A stretch of 64,000 bases of DNA from Streptosporangium amethystogenes (GCF_000721075.1 NZ_JOEQ01000005.1:496001-560000); one strand, 5' to 3'; shown: positions 51,995-63,069, numbered from the stretch's first letter. Notes: a model not told the origin generated them from the sequence alone. Numbers and translations are program-made.

Positions 51995-54900
51995 TCAGGG
52001 CTGGACGAAGACGGCGACCGTGCGTGCCGGGACCGTCAGCGTGCCCGTGGCGGGGTCGAACGTCGACTGCTTCACGACGGCGTCGTCGCCGGTCGTCTGG
52101 ACGGGGTGGAGCGTCACCTGGGTGCCCTTCAGCGCGGCGACGGTCTGCGGCTGCGTCTCGGGGGTCGCGTTGAAGACGACGGTGATCGACTTCCAGCGGG
52201 GGTCGATTCCCGAGGCGTCCAGGTGCATGGTCACGACACCCGGGGTCTCCGAGGTGCCGCTGGTCGGGAAGGTCAGGCGCTTCTGCACCTCGGCCAGGTC
52301 GGCGAGGCCGAAGGCAGGGGAGGACGAGCGGATCTTCAGCAGCTCGCCGTAGCGGGCGCGGGCCGCGCCGATCGCCGCGCAGTCCGGCTTCAGCGCCGGG
52401 TCGGCGAGCAGCGGCCTGGCGTACTGCCACTTGTCCTCGTTGTCGGCCTTCGGGGGGAGCCCGGCGCCGAAACCGTTGCCCGCCGAGCAGTCCCAGAGCA
52501 GCCGGTTGAACCAGTCGCCGGAGTCGTAGGAGTTGCGGTCCAGCGACTTGGAGCGGAGCCGCTCGCTGCCGGCGTGCACGAACGAGGTGCCCTGCCCGAG
52601 CACGGCCGTGGCCAGCGAGAGCGACTGCATGCGCACCCGGTCGGCCATGGTGGTGGCCTGCGGCAGCTTGTAGGCCAGCGCGTCGAACAGCGTCTCGTTG
52701 TCGTGGGCGTCGACGTAGCTGACGACCTCGCCCGGTGCGGCGGTGTATCCGGCGGGGGAGCCGTTGTAGTCGACCTGTGAGCCCTTGACCTCCTTGCCGC
52801 TGGAGGCGGTGAAGGTGTAGTCGCGGAGGTTGCCGGCCAGCCCGACCTTGATCAGGTCCTGGTAGCCGAGCAGCCGGGCCCGCCGCTGCGCCTCGTCGCC
52901 GTTGGCGGGCGACCCGTTGGGCGCCCCTGCCAGCCCCGAGCCGAAGCCCTGGACCCGAGGGTCGGGGTCGAACGGGCTGCCGCCGCGGACCGCGTCACGG
53001 AGCCGGTCGCTGAAGGTGCCGATCCCGGTGCCCGCCATGTTGGCCTGGGTGGCCTGCTCGAAGCGGGCGTTGTCGGCGACCTCGCCGAAGTTCCAGCCCT
53101 CCCCGTACAGGATGATCGACTTTCCGTCCACGCCGTCGCGGGCCACGGTCAGCCTGTCCAGGGCGGCGCGGACCGCGAGCATGTTCGCCTTGGGGTGGTG
53201 GCCCATCAGGTCGAACCTGAAGCCGTCCACCTTGTACTCGCGGGCCCAGGTGACGACGGAGTCGACGACGAGCCTGCCCATCATGGCGTGCTCGGGCGCG
53301 GTGTTGGCGCAGCAGGTGGAGGCGGCCACGGTGCCGTCGTCGAGCAGCCGGTGGTAGTAGCCGGGCACGATCCGGTCGAGCACCGAGGTGGGGTCCTGGC
53401 CGGCGGCGTGGGTGTGGTTGTAGACCACGTCCATCACCACCCGCAGCCCCGCCCCGTTCAGCCCGCCGACCATGCTCCGGAACTCCCTGATCCGGGACGA
53501 CCCCTCGGGGTCGGCGGCGTAGGAGCCCTCGGGCACCGTGTAGTGCAGCGGGTCGTAGCCCCAGTTGAAGGAGTCTCCCGCCGCGGTGCGCGCGACGCAG
53601 GCCTGCTGCTCCTCGGAGTCGGGGGGCATCGAGGCCAGGTCGCAGTCGGGCTCGGTCCGCTCCGCCCTGCGTTCGGGGACCGTCGCGATGTCGAAGACGG
53701 GTAGCAGGTGCACGTGGGTCAGGCCGTCCTTGGCCAGCCCTCGCAGCTCCTTCATCCCCGCCGAGTCGCCGGTGAAGGCCGAGTAGGTGCCTCGCCTGGC
53801 GGCGGGGACCGTGGCGTCGGAGGCGGAGAAGTCGCGCACGTGCAGCTCGTAGATCGACGCCTTCTCCTGCGGCACCGCCCTGGGCTTGGCCAGTGACGAC
53901 CAGCCGTCGGGCCGCAGGGAACGGTCGGACAGGTCGACCAGCTGGCTGCGGCCCGAGCCGGCGGCCAGCGACAGGCTGTAGGGGTCGGTCACCTCGTTGG
54001 TGACGATCTTGCCCTCGGTGGGCGCGTAGACCGTGACCAGGAAGGTGTAGTAGCGGTCCTTCCAGCCCTGCTGCCCGCGGACCGACCAGATGCCGGTGCC
54101 GTCGTCGCGCCGCATGGCGTGGACGGTGCGGGCCCCGCCGGAGGGGTCGCGGTAGAGCGCCAGCTCGACCTTGCGCGCCGTCGGCGCCCAGACCGACAGG
54201 CCGGGCGTGCCGCCGCTCCACGAGGGGCCGAGGCCGGCGGTCGCCGCCTTGGCGTGCAGGTCGTCGAGTACGCCGGGCAACTGCACGCCGGTGGCGGCCA
54301 GCAGCGCGCCCGAGGCGTCGCGCTCGACGGCCACGACCTGGCCGCGCAGCGCCTTCCCGACGAGGTCGGCGTCGCGCGGGTCGATCGTGAACGCGGCGTG
54401 CCCGGCCAGGTGCGGCCACTTCGCCTTCTGCGCCTCGGTGAGCGCTCCCGGGAGCAGACGGATGATCCGGAGGTCGCCGGTCAGCTCGCCCTTGGCATAG
54501 GTGATGTCGCCCTTCTCGGAGAAGGCCAGAGAGTGCCGGAGCGAGGACGACGGTTCGACCTTCCACACCACGGTGCCGCGGTCGATCCAGTGCGCCGCGG
54601 ACTTCGACAGGTCGGCGTCCGCGCCGCGGGCCGCGGGCTGCGGCAGCAGGTGGCCCGCGGTGGCCGCGATCCGCCAGGCCTCGTGGCCGGTCGCGGTGAG
54701 GTCCAGCGACTGGTTGTCAGGAAGATCCTTCTCGTCACCCTTGTGGATGATGTAGCTCACGTTCTTGGCCCCCTCGGTCAGGGGGACGCGGAAGTGGACG
54801 CCGAAGGCGTCTTCACCCGCGGGCTGGAGCGGGGTGGCCCACTCGGTGGGCTGGGCCACGTCACCCCACAGGTGCAGTCCCCAGCCCTCATATTTCCCGT

Positions 54901-57844
54901 CGGGACGGTGGTAGTGCAGGATCGCCACGTTCTCGGCGGCGGCCCGGGTCGGGTGGATCCTCGCCACGCCCGAGACGACGTTGGCCTCCGGCTGGAGCGC
55001 CGGGGTGAACGACTGGTCGGGGCCGGGGTCCTTGGTGTCGCCCTTGTGGATGATGAAGTTCACCGGCGTCACGGCGTTCTTCAGCGCGACCTTCCAGAAC
55101 ACGCCGTAGGAGTCGGTGCCGTCCGGTGGGCGCGGGGTGGCCCATTCGGTGGGCACCCCGTCGGCGAGCCCGTCGCCCCACAGGTGCAGTCCCCAGCCGT
55201 CGTAGTTCTTGTCCGGCCGGCTGTAGCGGATCGTCGTGTACCCCTGGGCGGCCGCGCGGGACAGGTGCGTCTCCGCCTTCCCCTCCGCGAGCCAGACCTC
55301 GCCGTTCCTGGCGGGGTTGACGACCCGGTCGCCGCCGTCCTTCTCGTCACCCCTGTGGGCGATGATCCCGACGTTGGACGCGCCGGGCTTGAGCCTGATC
55401 CAGGCGAAACGGCCGTAGGCGTCCTCGCCGGTGAGCTTGAGCGGCTCGGCCCATTCGGTGGGCTTCTCGACGTCGCCCCAGACGTGCAGGCCCCAGCCGT
55501 CGTAGTTCTCGCGCTGGTAGTGCACGACCAGCCAGTCGCGCCTGACCGCGCCCGGCTCCTCGGGGGCCGGCTCGGCGCCGACGGTCGCCGCCGCGCTCGC
55601 CGAGGCGAAGCGGCCCGCCAAGTCCTTCACCACCGCCTTGTAGGAGATCTTCGTGCCCGCCGCGATGCCGCGCAGGTCGTGGAAGACCCGGAAGGTACGG
55701 CCAGCGGGGGAGGCGTTCGGCGCGTCGTCGGTGCCGATCACCCGCCAGGCGTCCTCGCCGACCTTGGCGGCGAAGGTGACCTGGTCGAAGCCGCCGCCCG
55801 GCACGGTCGCGGTGACCGGGATCCGGCCGTCCTCGGCGGTGCCCCTGATCTCGGTCCCCGGCAGGGCGATGGAGACGGCCGGGGCCGCGGCCGGGGCGGT
55901 GAGCTTCGCGGACGCCTTGTAGACCACCGCCGACAGGGCGGGGACGGTGAGCGCGAGCTTCGTGTCCGAGCCGGTGGTGAGCGCGGCGGCGCCCTCCCCG
56001 TACACCCTGGTGAAGGCGGCGCCCGCGGAGAAGGTGGGCACGCTCGCGCTCGCCGGCTGCTCGGCGTTGTTGACCGCCACGACGTACTCGACCTGCCGGG
56101 TGGCGTCGATCCTGGAGAAGGCGTAGACGCCGCCCTCGGCGAGCCGCTCGATCTGGGCGCCGTCGGCCAGGGCCGGGTGGGCGTCGCGCAGCGCGGCCAG
56201 GGCGGAGATGCCCCGGTACAGGGGGTGGGAGGGGACGAAGTTGTCGCGCGCGTGGGTCGCGTCGGTGCCGATCAGGTCGTCACTCAGGTAGCTCTCGGTC
56301 TTCGAGGCGAACATGGACGCGCGGGCGTCCTGGTCGCCGCCCTTGCCGGTGAAGCCCTGCTCGTCTCCGTAGTAGACGACCGGCTGGCCCCGGGTGAGGT
56401 ACATCAGCTCGTGGGCGAGCAGGTCCCTGCGGAGCAGCTCGGAGTCGGGCGCGCCGGGGTTGTCCTGGGAGATGAAACGGCCGATGCGGCCCATGTCGTG
56501 GTTGCCGAGGAAGGTCGGCAGCGACGCGGCGTTGCTGTCGGCGTCGGTGTGGTGGTCGTCGCCGGCGTACAGCTGGGCCAGCCGCGCCGCGCCCGCCGTG
56601 CCGCCGCTGAAGGAGCGGGCGGCCTCCTGGAACGGGAAGTCCAGGGTGGCGTTCATCTGGCCCCGGGTGGAGTAGCGGCTGGTGAAGGCGGGCTCGCTGG
56701 AGTAGACCTCGCCGAACATGAAGAACCGCTTGTTGCCGTGCTGGGCCGCGTAGCCGCGCAGGGCAGGGGAGAACCTCTCCCAGAACTCCATGTTCACGTG
56801 CTTGGCGGTGTCGACGCGGAAGCCGTCGAGGCCGGTCTCGCGCACCCACGTCTGATAGATGTCCGTCATGCCCCTGACGACCTCGGGACGCTCGGTCCAC
56901 AGGTCGTCGAGGCCGAAGAAGTCGCCGTACTGGTCGTTCTCGCCGCTGAAGGTGGAGTCGCCCCGGTTGTGGTACATCGTCGGGTCGTTCAGCCAGGAGG
57001 GGGTCTTGGCCTTCTTGGGCGCGACCGGGGTGTACGGGAACGAGCCGGTGTCCACCTTGGGGAAGGTGTTCTTGCCCGCGTAGGCCCGGTCGTCGAACGG
57101 CACGCCGTCGGTGTCGACGTAGGGGTAGGCGCCCTTGGACCGGTAGGAGGAGGTCTTCTCCGCGTAGTCGATCACGTCGGCCGTGTGGTTGGTGATGATG
57201 TCGAAGAAGACCTTCATCCCGCGCCGGTGCGCCTCGCGCACCAGCTCCTTCATCTGGGCGTTGCTGCCCAGGTGCGGGTCGATCCTGGTGAAGTCGGTGA
57301 TCCAGTAGCCGTGGTAGCCGGCCGAGGCGTTCGCGCCGGTGCCCTGCACGGGGCGGTTGACGAACGCCGGAGTGATCCAGATCGCAGTGCTGCCCAGGTT
57401 CTTGATGTAGTCGAGCCTGCCGAGCAGCCCCTTGAGGTCGCCGCCCTGGTAGAAGCCCTTGTGGGTCGGGTCGAAGCCGGTGGCGAGCCGGTCGCCGGAC
57501 AGGCCGCCCCGGTCGTTGCCGGTGTCGCCGTTGGCGAACCTGTCGGTCATCGCGAAGTAGAAGCGCTCGCGGCTCAGGTCGGCGCGGAGCGCGTCGCGGG
57601 CCAGGTCCCTGTCCGAGGGCTCGGCGGTGCGGCTCAGCGCGGAGACCACGGGCTCGGCGGGGCGTTCCGAAACCGGGGCCGAAACCGGGGCCGAGACGGG
57701 GGCCGCGAACCCGGAGGTACCGGTGGCGGAGGCGGCTGCGGGGAGGGGGGTGGCGGCGAGGGGGGTGACGATCAGGGCCGCCGCGAGCGCGGCGCCCCTC
57801 AGGAAGGTGGTTCTCGCGCGCCGTGGGGGGAGTGGCCAGACCAC
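51995..57844 (-). CDS. secreted bifunctional alpha-amylase/pullulanase
   Basis: A 1,949-residue exoenzyme. The GTG at 57844 follows GGAGG and opens a signal peptide (1 to about 40). The order is: a Pro/Val-rich linker; a GH13 amylase domain (about 90-630; nucleophile region [10 protein letters not shown] near 343, F-G-E-V near 378, N-H-D near 448); a beta-sandwich region; three pullulanase-associated PUD/CBM41-like repeats near residues 780, 880 and 985, each with Y-D/E-G-W-G-L-H-x-W-G-D; and a GH13_14 pullulanase domain (about 1090-1949). The pullulanase part shows N-W-G-Y-D-P near 1428, D-G-F-R-F-D near 1543, Y-G-E-G-W near 1583 and D-A-H-D-N-E near 1715. It should cut both alpha-1,4 and alpha-1,6 bonds. 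It is divergent from the second malEFG locus and shares its operators. Confidence 0.93.
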   Translation of the reverse strand: MVWPLPPRRARTTFLRGAALAAALIVTPLAATPLPAAASATGTSGFAAPVSAPVSAPVSERPAEPVVSALSRTAEPSDRDLARDALRADLSRERFYFAMTDRFANGDTGNDRGGLSGDRLATGFDPTHKGFYQGGDLKGLLGRLDYIKNLGSTAIWITPAFVNRPVQGTGANASAGYHGYWITDFTRIDPHLGSNAQMKELVREAHRRGMKVFFDIITNHTADVIDYAEKTSSYRSKGAYPYVDTDGVPFDDRAYAGKNTFPKVDTGSFPYTPVAPKKAKTPSWLNDPTMYHNRGDSTFSGENDQYGDFFGLDDLWTERPEVVRGMTDIYQTWVRETGLDGFRVDTAKHVNMEFWERFSPALRGYAAQHGNKRFFMFGEVYSSEPAFTSRYSTRGQMNATLDFPFQEAARSFSGGTAGAARLAQLYAGDDHHTDADSNAASLPTFLGNHDMGRIGRFISQDNPGAPDSELLRRDLLAHELMYLTRGQPVVYYGDEQGFTGKGGDQDARASMFASKTESYLSDDLIGTDATHARDNFVPSHPLYRGISALAALRDAHPALADGAQIERLAEGGVYAFSRIDATRQVEYVVAVNNAEQPASASVPTFSAGAAFTRVYGEGAAALTTGSDTKLALTVPALSAVVYKASAKLTAPAAAPAVSIALPGTEIRGTAEDGRIPVTATVPGGGFDQVTFAAKVGEDAWRVIGTDDAPNASPAGRTFRVFHDLRGIAAGTKISYKAVVKDLAGRFASASAAATVGAEPAPEEPGAVRRDWLVVHYQRENYDGWGLHVWGDVEKPTEWAEPLKLTGEDAYGRFAWIRLKPGASNVGIIAHRGDEKDGGDRVVNPARNGEVWLAEGKAETHLSRAAAQGYTTIRYSRPDKNYDGWGLHLWGDGLADGVPTEWATPRPPDGTDSYGVFWKVALKNAVTPVNFIIHKGDTKDPGPDQSFTPALQPEANVVSGVARIHPTRAAAENVAILHYHRPDGKYEGWGLHLWGDVAQPTEWATPLQPAGEDAFGVHFRVPLTEGAKNVSYIIHKGDEKDLPDNQSLDLTATGHEAWRIAATAGHLLPQPAARGADADLSKSAAHWIDRGTVVWKVEPSSSLRHSLAFSEKGDITYAKGELTGDLRIIRLLPGALTEAQKAKWPHLAGHAAFTIDPRDADLVGKALRGQVVAVERDASGALLAATGVQLPGVLDDLHAKAATAGLGPSWSGGTPGLSVWAPTARKVELALYRDPSGGARTVHAMRRDDGTGIWSVRGQQGWKDRYYTFLVTVYAPTEGKIVTNEVTDPYSLSLAAGSGRSQLVDLSDRSLRPDGWSSLAKPRAVPQEKASIYELHVRDFSASDATVPAARRGTYSAFTGDSAGMKELRGLAKDGLTHVHLLPVFDIATVPERRAERTEPDCDLASMPPDSEEQQACVARTAAGDSFNWGYDPLHYTVPEGSYAADPEGSSRIREFRSMVGGLNGAGLRVVMDVVYNHTHAAGQDPTSVLDRIVPGYYHRLLDDGTVAASTCCANTAPEHAMMGRLVVDSVVTWAREYKVDGFRFDLMGHHPKANMLAVRAALDRLTVARDGVDGKSIILYGEGWNFGEVADNARFEQATQANMAGTGIGTFSDRLRDAVRGGSPFDPDPRVQGFGSGLAGAPNGSPANGDEAQRRARLLGYQDLIKVGLAGNLRDYTFTASSGKEVKGSQVDYNGSPAGYTAAPGEVVSYVDAHDNETLFDALAYKLPQATTMADRVRMQSLSLATAVLGQGTSFVHAGSERLRSKSLDRNSYDSGDWFNRLLWDCSAGNGFGAGLPPKADNEDKWQYARPLLADPALKPDCAAIGAARARYGELLKIRSSSPAFGLADLAEVQKRLTFPTSGTSETPGVVTMHLDASGIDPRWKSITVVFNATPETQPQTVAALKGTQVTLHPVQTTGDDAVVKQSTFDPATGTLTVPARTVAVFVQP

Positions 57845-57917
57845 GGGGGGCCTCCACGGGAGTTGTTTCGAGGGTGTTGCCCGGAAGTTACTCACTGGGA
57901 ATGCTCTGTGCAATCCC

Positions 57918-57926
57918 TTGCGGCAA
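57918..57926. promoter_or_regulatory. palindromic operator, pullulanase side
   Basis: TTGCGGCAA is the reverse complement of the TTGCCGCAA core at 38013-38021. Flanking bases also align on the minus strand, pointing to one regulator for both loci. Confidence 0.65.
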
Positions 57927-58089
57927 TTTTCTGAATCCAGGCAACTCCGGAGGTGGCAGAAGAAGGCCGCCGGGAGAATAAAAGTGTATAAATCGTACTT
58001 TTCGCCCCTGATGGGATAGTGGCGCCTCCGTCGTGGCTTCCAGTTCGGGAGTCTCCTGCCCCGCGCTTTTGGACTACTTTGTAACGAGT

Positions 58090-58106
58090 TTGCAGACTCT
58101 TGCAGA
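58090..58106 (+). promoter_or_regulatory. MalR-type direct repeats, malE2 side
   Basis: Two TTGCAGA words spaced 10 bp apart (one helical turn) fit the direct-repeat MalR sites of streptomycete maltose and amylase promoters. The second overlaps the CTCTTGCAGA decamer shared with locus 1. Confidence 0.65.
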
Positions 58107-58214
58107 AAGTTCTTCCAATGGGGTTCACGTCGGCGTAACGTCCGGCGTACTCCAGACCCGGCCGGGCGGCTTCCCCTGCCCCTGGCCGGTCCCCTTGAAC
58201 CTGAGGAGAAACAC

Positions 58215-59507
58215 ATGCGGCGAGCCTTCTCGGCTGCGACGATCGTCGCGGCCCTCGCCCTGGCGGTCTCCGCCTGCGGTGGCGGTGACGCCGGCACGGC
58301 GGCCCCCGCCCAGTCCGCGGCGAGTGACCCGTCGAAGATCAGCGGTGAGATCACCTGGTGGGACACCGTCCGGCCGGACAGCGAGGGTCCGACGTTCCAG
58401 GCACTCATCAAGGACTTTCAGGCGAAGTACCCGAACATCAAGGTCAAGTACGTCAACGTCCCCTCCGATCAGGCGCAGAACCAGTTCCAGACCGCGGCGC
58501 AGGCGGGCACGGGGGCACCGGACGTCATTCGCTCCGAGGTCGCCTGGACCTCCCAGTTCGCCTCCCTGGGTTACCTGCAGCCGCTGGACGGCAGCCGCGC
58601 CGTGGAGAACGAGTCCGACTTCCTGGCCGGTCCGCTGAGCAGCACCAAGTACAACGGCAAGACGTACGCGGTCCCGCAGGTCACCGACACCCTCGCGCTC
58701 ATCTACAACAAGCGGATCCTGGCGGAGGCCGGCCACGAGAAGGCTCCCGCCACCGTCGAGGAGCTCAAGCAGGCCGCGCTCGACGTCAAGAAGAAGACCG
58801 GGGTCAACGGCCTCGCGCTCAACGTCGACTCCTACTTCCTGCTGCCCTTCATGTACGGCGAGGGCGGTGACCTCCTCGACGTGCAGAACAAGAAGATCAC
58901 CGTCAACTCCCCGGCCAACGTGAAGGCGATGGCCTCGGTGGCCGATCTGGTCGTCTCCGGAGCCGCGCCCAAGCCCGCGATCCAGGACAGCTACGCCAAC
59001 GCGATGACCGCCCTCAAGGACGGCAAGGCCGCGATGATCTACAACGGCCCGTGGGCGCTGTCGGAGATCTACCAGGGCAAGGAGTTCAAGGACAAGGAGA
59101 ACCTGGGCATCGCCCCCGTCCCGGCGGGTTCGGTCAAGGCCGGCGCCCCCACCGGCGGCTGGAACCTGGCGATCTACGCCGGTTCCAAGAACATCGACGC
59201 CTCCTACGAGTTCGTCCGCTTCATGAGCACCCCGGAGGCCCAGGCCAAGGTCGCCAAGGAGATCAGCCTCCTGCCGACCCGCGTCTCCGCCTATGACAAC
59301 CCCGACGTGCAGGCCAACAAGGACGTCGCCGTCTTCAAGCCCATCATGGAGACCGCGACCGCGCGGCCGTGGATCCCCGAGGGCGGCCAGCTCTTCCAGC
59401 CGCTCCTTGAGGGCTACCAGTCGCTGGTCGGTGGCAAGACGACCCCCGAGGACATGCTCAAGAAGGTGGACGACCAGTACCGCGGCATCTTCAAGGACTG
59501 GAGCTGA
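58215..59507 (+). CDS. malE2: maltodextrin-binding lipoprotein, locus 2
   Basis: A 430-residue CUT1 binding protein; ATG at 58215 with GAGGAG upstream. The lipobox V-S-A-C has its Cys near residue 20. The mature protein has the I-T-W-W-D-T and G-A-P-D-V-I-R-S-E-V-A-W blocks typical of Gram-positive MalE proteins, and G-G-W-N-L-A-I-Y near the ligand cleft. It is clearly a different lineage from malE1. It leads a malE2-F2-G2-alpha-glucosidase-malR2 unit, as in streptomycetes. Confidence 0.93.
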   Translation: MRRAFSAATIVAALALAVSACGGGDAGTAAPAQSAASDPSKISGEITWWDTVRPDSEGPTFQALIKDFQAKYPNIKVKYVNVPSDQAQNQFQTAAQAGTGAPDVIRSEVAWTSQFASLGYLQPLDGSRAVENESDFLAGPLSSTKYNGKTYAVPQVTDTLALIYNKRILAEAGHEKAPATVEELKQAALDVKKKTGVNGLALNVDSYFLLPFMYGEGGDLLDVQNKKITVNSPANVKAMASVADLVVSGAAPKPAIQDSYANAMTALKDGKAAMIYNGPWALSEIYQGKEFKDKENLGIAPVPAGSVKAGAPTGGWNLAIYAGSKNIDASYEFVRFMSTPEAQAKVAKEISLLPTRVSAYDNPDVQANKDVAVFKPIMETATARPWIPEGGQLFQPLLEGYQSLVGGKTTPEDMLKKVDDQYRGIFKDWS

Positions 59508-59510
59508 TCC

Positions 59511-60524
59511 GTGGCGCTCTCGACTGGACGTGTGAACAGCACGGCCAGGGACCGGACCGCGGGCGCCGACGGCGCCCGCGGTCAGGGCCGCCACCAGGGC
59601 GCCGGCCCGTTCCGGCGAGCGGTGGGCAGGCACTGGTACGCCTGGGTCATGGTGGCCCCGGTGATCCTGGTCACCGGCCTGTTGATCGGCTGGCCGCTGG
59701 CCCGAGGCGTCTACCTGTCCCTGACCGACGCGACCGAGGCCAACATCGGCCGCACGATCGGCGTCAACGTCATCCCCTCGACCTACGAGTTCGTCGGGCT
59801 CGACAACTACATCGCGATCCTGACCAGCGGCCTGTTCTGGGAGAAGCTGACCTGGACCGTGGTCTGGACCATCGCCTGCGTCTCGCTCCACTACGGCCTG
59901 GGCCTGGGTCTGGCGCTGCTGCTCAACCGCAGGGTCAGGTTCCGCTCTGCCTACCGGCTGCTGCTCATCCTGCCGTGGGCGATCCCCGGATTCGTCTCCG
60001 CGTTCATCTGGCGCTACCTCTACAACAGCGACTTCGGCGTGATCAACGCGATGCTCAAGGCCGCCGGCCTCGGCGCGGTCGGCTGGCTCGATGACCCGAC
60101 CACGGCGAAGATCGCGGTCATCGCGGTCAACGTCTGGATGGGCGTGCCGTTCATGATGGTCGCCGTGCTGGGCGGGCTCCAGTCGATCCCCGGTGAGCTC
60201 TACGAGGCGGCGGAGGTGGACGGCGCCACCCCCTGGCAGCGCTTCCGCTTCATCACCGTCCCCGGTCTGCGCACCGTGTCGAGCACGGTCGTCCTGCTGG
60301 GCACGATCTGGACCTTCAACATGTTCCCGGTGATCTATCTGATCAGCGGGGGAGGGCCGGGCAGCTCCACCGAGATCCTGGTCACCTACGCCTTCCGCGA
60401 GGCGTTCACCGGGGTCCGCAACTACTCCAACTCCGCGGCCTGGGGAGTCATCGTCCTGCTGCTCCTCGTTGTGCTGGCCGTGGTCTACCGGCGCTCGCTG
60501 CGCAAGCAAGGGGAGGTCTGGTGA
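59511..60524 (+). CDS. malF2: maltodextrin ABC permease, locus 2
   Basis: A 337-residue CUT1 permease with GTG at 59511, three bases after the malE2 stop. A Gly/Arg-rich cytoplasmic tail (1-40) is followed by six to seven helices and the EAA loop Y-E-A-A-E-V-D-G-A. It lacks the large extracellular loop of malF1. Confidence 0.93.
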   Translation: MALSTGRVNSTARDRTAGADGARGQGRHQGAGPFRRAVGRHWYAWVMVAPVILVTGLLIGWPLARGVYLSLTDATEANIGRTIGVNVIPSTYEFVGLDNYIAILTSGLFWEKLTWTVVWTIACVSLHYGLGLGLALLLNRRVRFRSAYRLLLILPWAIPGFVSAFIWRYLYNSDFGVINAMLKAAGLGAVGWLDDPTTAKIAVIAVNVWMGVPFMMVAVLGGLQSIPGELYEAAEVDGATPWQRFRFITVPGLRTVSSTVVLLGTIWTFNMFPVIYLISGGGPGSSTEILVTYAFREAFTGVRNYSNSAAWGVIVLLLLVVLAVVYRRSLRKQGEVW

Positions 60525-61402
60525 GCACCGTCACCACCACCGGTGCGGCCCGCGCCGGGAGTGCCCGCAGCCGCGGGGAACGCGGTACGGGAAAGTCGAT
60601 CCTGCTGCACGGGACCCTGCTCGCCGCGGTCGCCGTCTCGCTGTTCCCGATCGTCTGGCTGGTCCTGACCTCGCTCAAGCCACGGGACGGCTGGCTCTCC
60701 AGCGAGCTGGAGATCTTCAACCAGCCCTCGCTGGACAACTACGTCCGGGTGCTGACCGAGACGCAGTTCCCGACCTGGCTGCTCAACTCGGTGATCGTCG
60801 CCGGGCTGACCACGGTCATCGGCGTCTTCCTGGCCTCGACGACCGGATACGCGATCAGCCGCTTCCGCTTCCCCGGCCACCGCGGGGTGATGTGGACGCT
60901 GCTGGTCACCCAGATGTTCCCGGTGGCGATCCTGATCGTCCCGCTCTACAACCTGATGGCGGGCCTCGGGCTGCTCAACCAGATCGCCGGGCTGGTCATC
61001 GCCTACATGACCGTGGCGGTGCCGTTCTGCGCGTGGATGATGAAGAGCTACTTCGACTCCATCCCGCGCGAGATCGACCAGGCCGGGCTGGTCGACGGCC
61101 TGACCCCGTTCGGCACGTTCTGGTGGGTCATCCTGCCGCTGGCCAGGCCCAGCCTGGCGGTCACCGCCTTCTACTCCTTCATGACCGCCTGGGGCGAGGT
61201 GGCCTACGCGACCGTGTTCATGTCGCAGGAGGAGAAGCGCACGCTCGGCATCGGCCTCCAGCAGTTCGTCGGCCAGCACTGGTCCGACTGGGGCCTGCTC
61301 ACCGCCTCGGCGGTGCTGATCGCGGTGCCCGCGGCGATCGTCTTCCTGCTCGTCCAGCGGCACCTGGTCGCCGGGCTTACCGCCGGTGCCACGAAGTCGT
61401 AA
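60521..61402 (+). CDS. malG2: maltodextrin ABC permease, locus 2
   Basis: A 293-residue six-helix CUT1 permease; GTG overlaps the malF2 stop (GTGA). The EAA loop I-D-Q-A-G-L-V-D-G-L is slightly unusual, with Gln-Ala for Glu-Ala. The C-terminus G-L-T-A-G-A-T-K-S is MalG-like and contacts the shared ATPase. Confidence 0.93.
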   Translation: MSTVTTTGAARAGSARSRGERGTGKSILLHGTLLAAVAVSLFPIVWLVLTSLKPRDGWLSSELEIFNQPSLDNYVRVLTETQFPTWLLNSVIVAGLTTVIGVFLASTTGYAISRFRFPGHRGVMWTLLVTQMFPVAILIVPLYNLMAGLGLLNQIAGLVIAYMTVAVPFCAWMMKSYFDSIPREIDQAGLVDGLTPFGTFWWVILPLARPSLAVTAFYSFMTAWGEVAYATVFMSQEEKRTLGIGLQQFVGQHWSDWGLLTASAVLIAVPAAIVFLLVQRHLVAGLTAGATKS

Positions 61403-61452
61403 CACCGCCGTGCTATCACGTCCTGACATGTCACCTGATCGGGGGATTTAAC

Positions 61453-63069
61453 ATGACCGAGCTTGTCTACGCGGACCGTGCTGCCGGGACCGCCACCCGA
61501 TGGTGGCGCGACGCGGTGATCTACCAGGTCTATGTGCGCAGCTTCGCCGACGGCAACGGCGACGGCGTGGGCGACCTGCTCGGCGCGCGCGGCAGGCTCC
61601 CGTACCTGGCGGACCTCGGGGTCGACGCGATCTGGCTCACCCCGTTCTTCACCTCACCGATGGCCGACTTCGGCTACGACGTGGCCGACTACCGGGACGT
61701 GGACCCGATCTTCGGCTCGCTGGACGACGCCAGGGCGCTGATCGACGACGCGCACGGCCACGGCCTGCGGATCATCGTGGACGTGGTGCCCAACCACACC
61801 TCCGACCAGCACGTCTGGTTCGCGGAGGCGGTGGCGGCGGGTCCGGGAGCCCCCGCGCGCGAGCGTTACGTCTTCCGCCAGGGCCGGGGCGCGACCGGAG
61901 AGTTGCCGCCCAACGACTGGGAGTCGGTCTTCGGTGGCTCCGCGTGGACCCGGCTGCCCGACGGCGAGTGGTACCTCCACCTGTTCGCCGCCGAGCAGCC
62001 CGATCTGAACTGGGAGAACCCCGAGGTTCACGCGGAGTTCGAGTCGATCCTGCGGTTCTGGCTCGACCTGGGGGTCGACGGCTTCCGTATCGACGTCGCC
62101 CACGGCATGGTCAAGGCCGAAGGGCTGCCCGACATCGGGCACGGCGACCAGATCCGGATGATCGGCACCGACGTGGTGCCGTTCTTCGACCAGGACGGCG
62201 TACACGAGATCCACCGCGCCTGGCGCAGGCTGCTCGACTCCTACCCCGGAGAGCGGATCGGCGTCGCCGAGGCGTGGGCCCCGTCCCCGCAGCGGCTGGC
62301 CAACTACGTCCGTCCCGACGAGCTGCACCAGGCGTTCAACTTCCACTTCCTCAACACCCCCTGGGAGGCGGAGGGGTTCCGCGCGGTCATCGAGGAGTCG
62401 CTGGCGACCGCCGGGCTGGTCGGCGCGCCCAGCACCTGGGTGCTCTCCAACCACGACGTCAAGCGCCACCTCACCCGGTACGGGGGCGGCGAGGTCGGTC
62501 TGCGCCGCTCCCGCGCCGCGGCCCTGCTGACGCTCTCCCTGCCCGGCTCGGCCTACGTCTACCAGGGCGAGGAACTCGGCCTGCCCGAGGTCCTCGACCT
62601 TCCCGAGGAGTTCCTGCGCGACCCGCAGCGGTTCCGCAACCCCGACGACGGCCGTGACGGCTGCCGGGTGCCGCTCCCCTGGTCCGACGGCGAGCCGCAC
62701 TTCGGCTTCAGTCTGTCGGGCGGCAACGGGACGTGGCTCCCCATACCGTCCTCCTGGGGCCCGCTCAGCGTCGAGTCCCAGCTGCAGGAGCCGCTCTCCA
62801 CACTGAACCTGTACCGCGAAGCGCTTCGGATCAGGCGGGAACGAAGGGCCTTCGGCGAGATGCCGCTGGCCTGGCTCGACTCCCCGGAGGGAACGCTGGC
62901 CTTCACCCGCGACGCCGGCTTCACCTGCACCGTCAACCTCACCGGCGACCCGGTGGAGCTGCCCGCCCCCGGGCGGGTCCTGCTGGCCAGTGCCGAGCCG
63001 GTCCTCCAGGGCGGCGTCGCGCGCCTCGCGCCCGACTCCGCCGTCTGGTGGCAACGTGATGACGCCTAG
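61453..63069 (+). CDS. aglA: cytoplasmic GH13 alpha-glucosidase
   Basis: A 538-residue enzyme without signal peptide, ATG at 61453 behind a G-run. Blocks I-Y-Q-V-Y-V-R-S-F, D-V-V-P-N-H-T-S-D-Q-H, G-F-R-I-D-V-A-H (nucleophile Asp), G-V-A-E-A-W (acid Glu) and L-S-N-H-D-V place it with oligo-1,6-glucosidase/AglA-type GH13 enzymes. It would release glucose from imported maltodextrins or isomaltose. It sits 50 bp after malG2, and the repressor remnant begins inside its last codons. Confidence 0.92.
   Translation: MTELVYADRAAGTATRWWRDAVIYQVYVRSFADGNGDGVGDLLGARGRLPYLADLGVDAIWLTPFFTSPMADFGYDVADYRDVDPIFGSLDDARALIDDAHGHGLRIIVDVVPNHTSDQHVWFAEAVAAGPGAPARERYVFRQGRGATGELPPNDWESVFGGSAWTRLPDGEWYLHLFAAEQPDLNWENPEVHAEFESILRFWLDLGVDGFRIDVAHGMVKAEGLPDIGHGDQIRMIGTDVVPFFDQDGVHEIHRAWRRLLDSYPGERIGVAEAWAPSPQRLANYVRPDELHQAFNFHFLNTPWEAEGFRAVIEESLATAGLVGAPSTWVLSNHDVKRHLTRYGGGEVGLRRSRAAALLTLSLPGSAYVYQGEELGLPEVLDLPEEFLRDPQRFRNPDDGRDGCRVPLPWSDGEPHFGFSLSGGNGTWLPIPSSWGPLSVESQLQEPLSTLNLYREALRIRRERRAFGEMPLAWLDSPEGTLAFTRDAGFTCTVNLTGDPVELPAPGRVLLASAEPVLQGGVARLAPDSAVWWQRDDA

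Larger units (their letters stand above)
57845..58214. other. 370-bp divergent control region of pullulanase and malE2
   Basis: On the pullulanase side it carries TTGCGGCAA (57918-57926), with a TGCA..GCATTCC-like tail on the minus strand. In the middle is an AT-rich inverted repeat AAAAGT/ACTTTT (57980-58002). On the malE2 side it has two direct TTGCAGA words (58090-58096 and 58100-58106). Promoters for both directions must lie here. No gene is supported. Confidence 0.65.

Noticed and set aside
54119..57934. A 1,271-codon open frame on the plus strand opposite the pullulanase gene
   Set aside because: It is the antisense shadow of a high-GC gene: composition is dominated by Arg, Gly, Val and Asp, and there is no ribosome site or domain. 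The minus-strand gene has clear catalytic motifs throughout.
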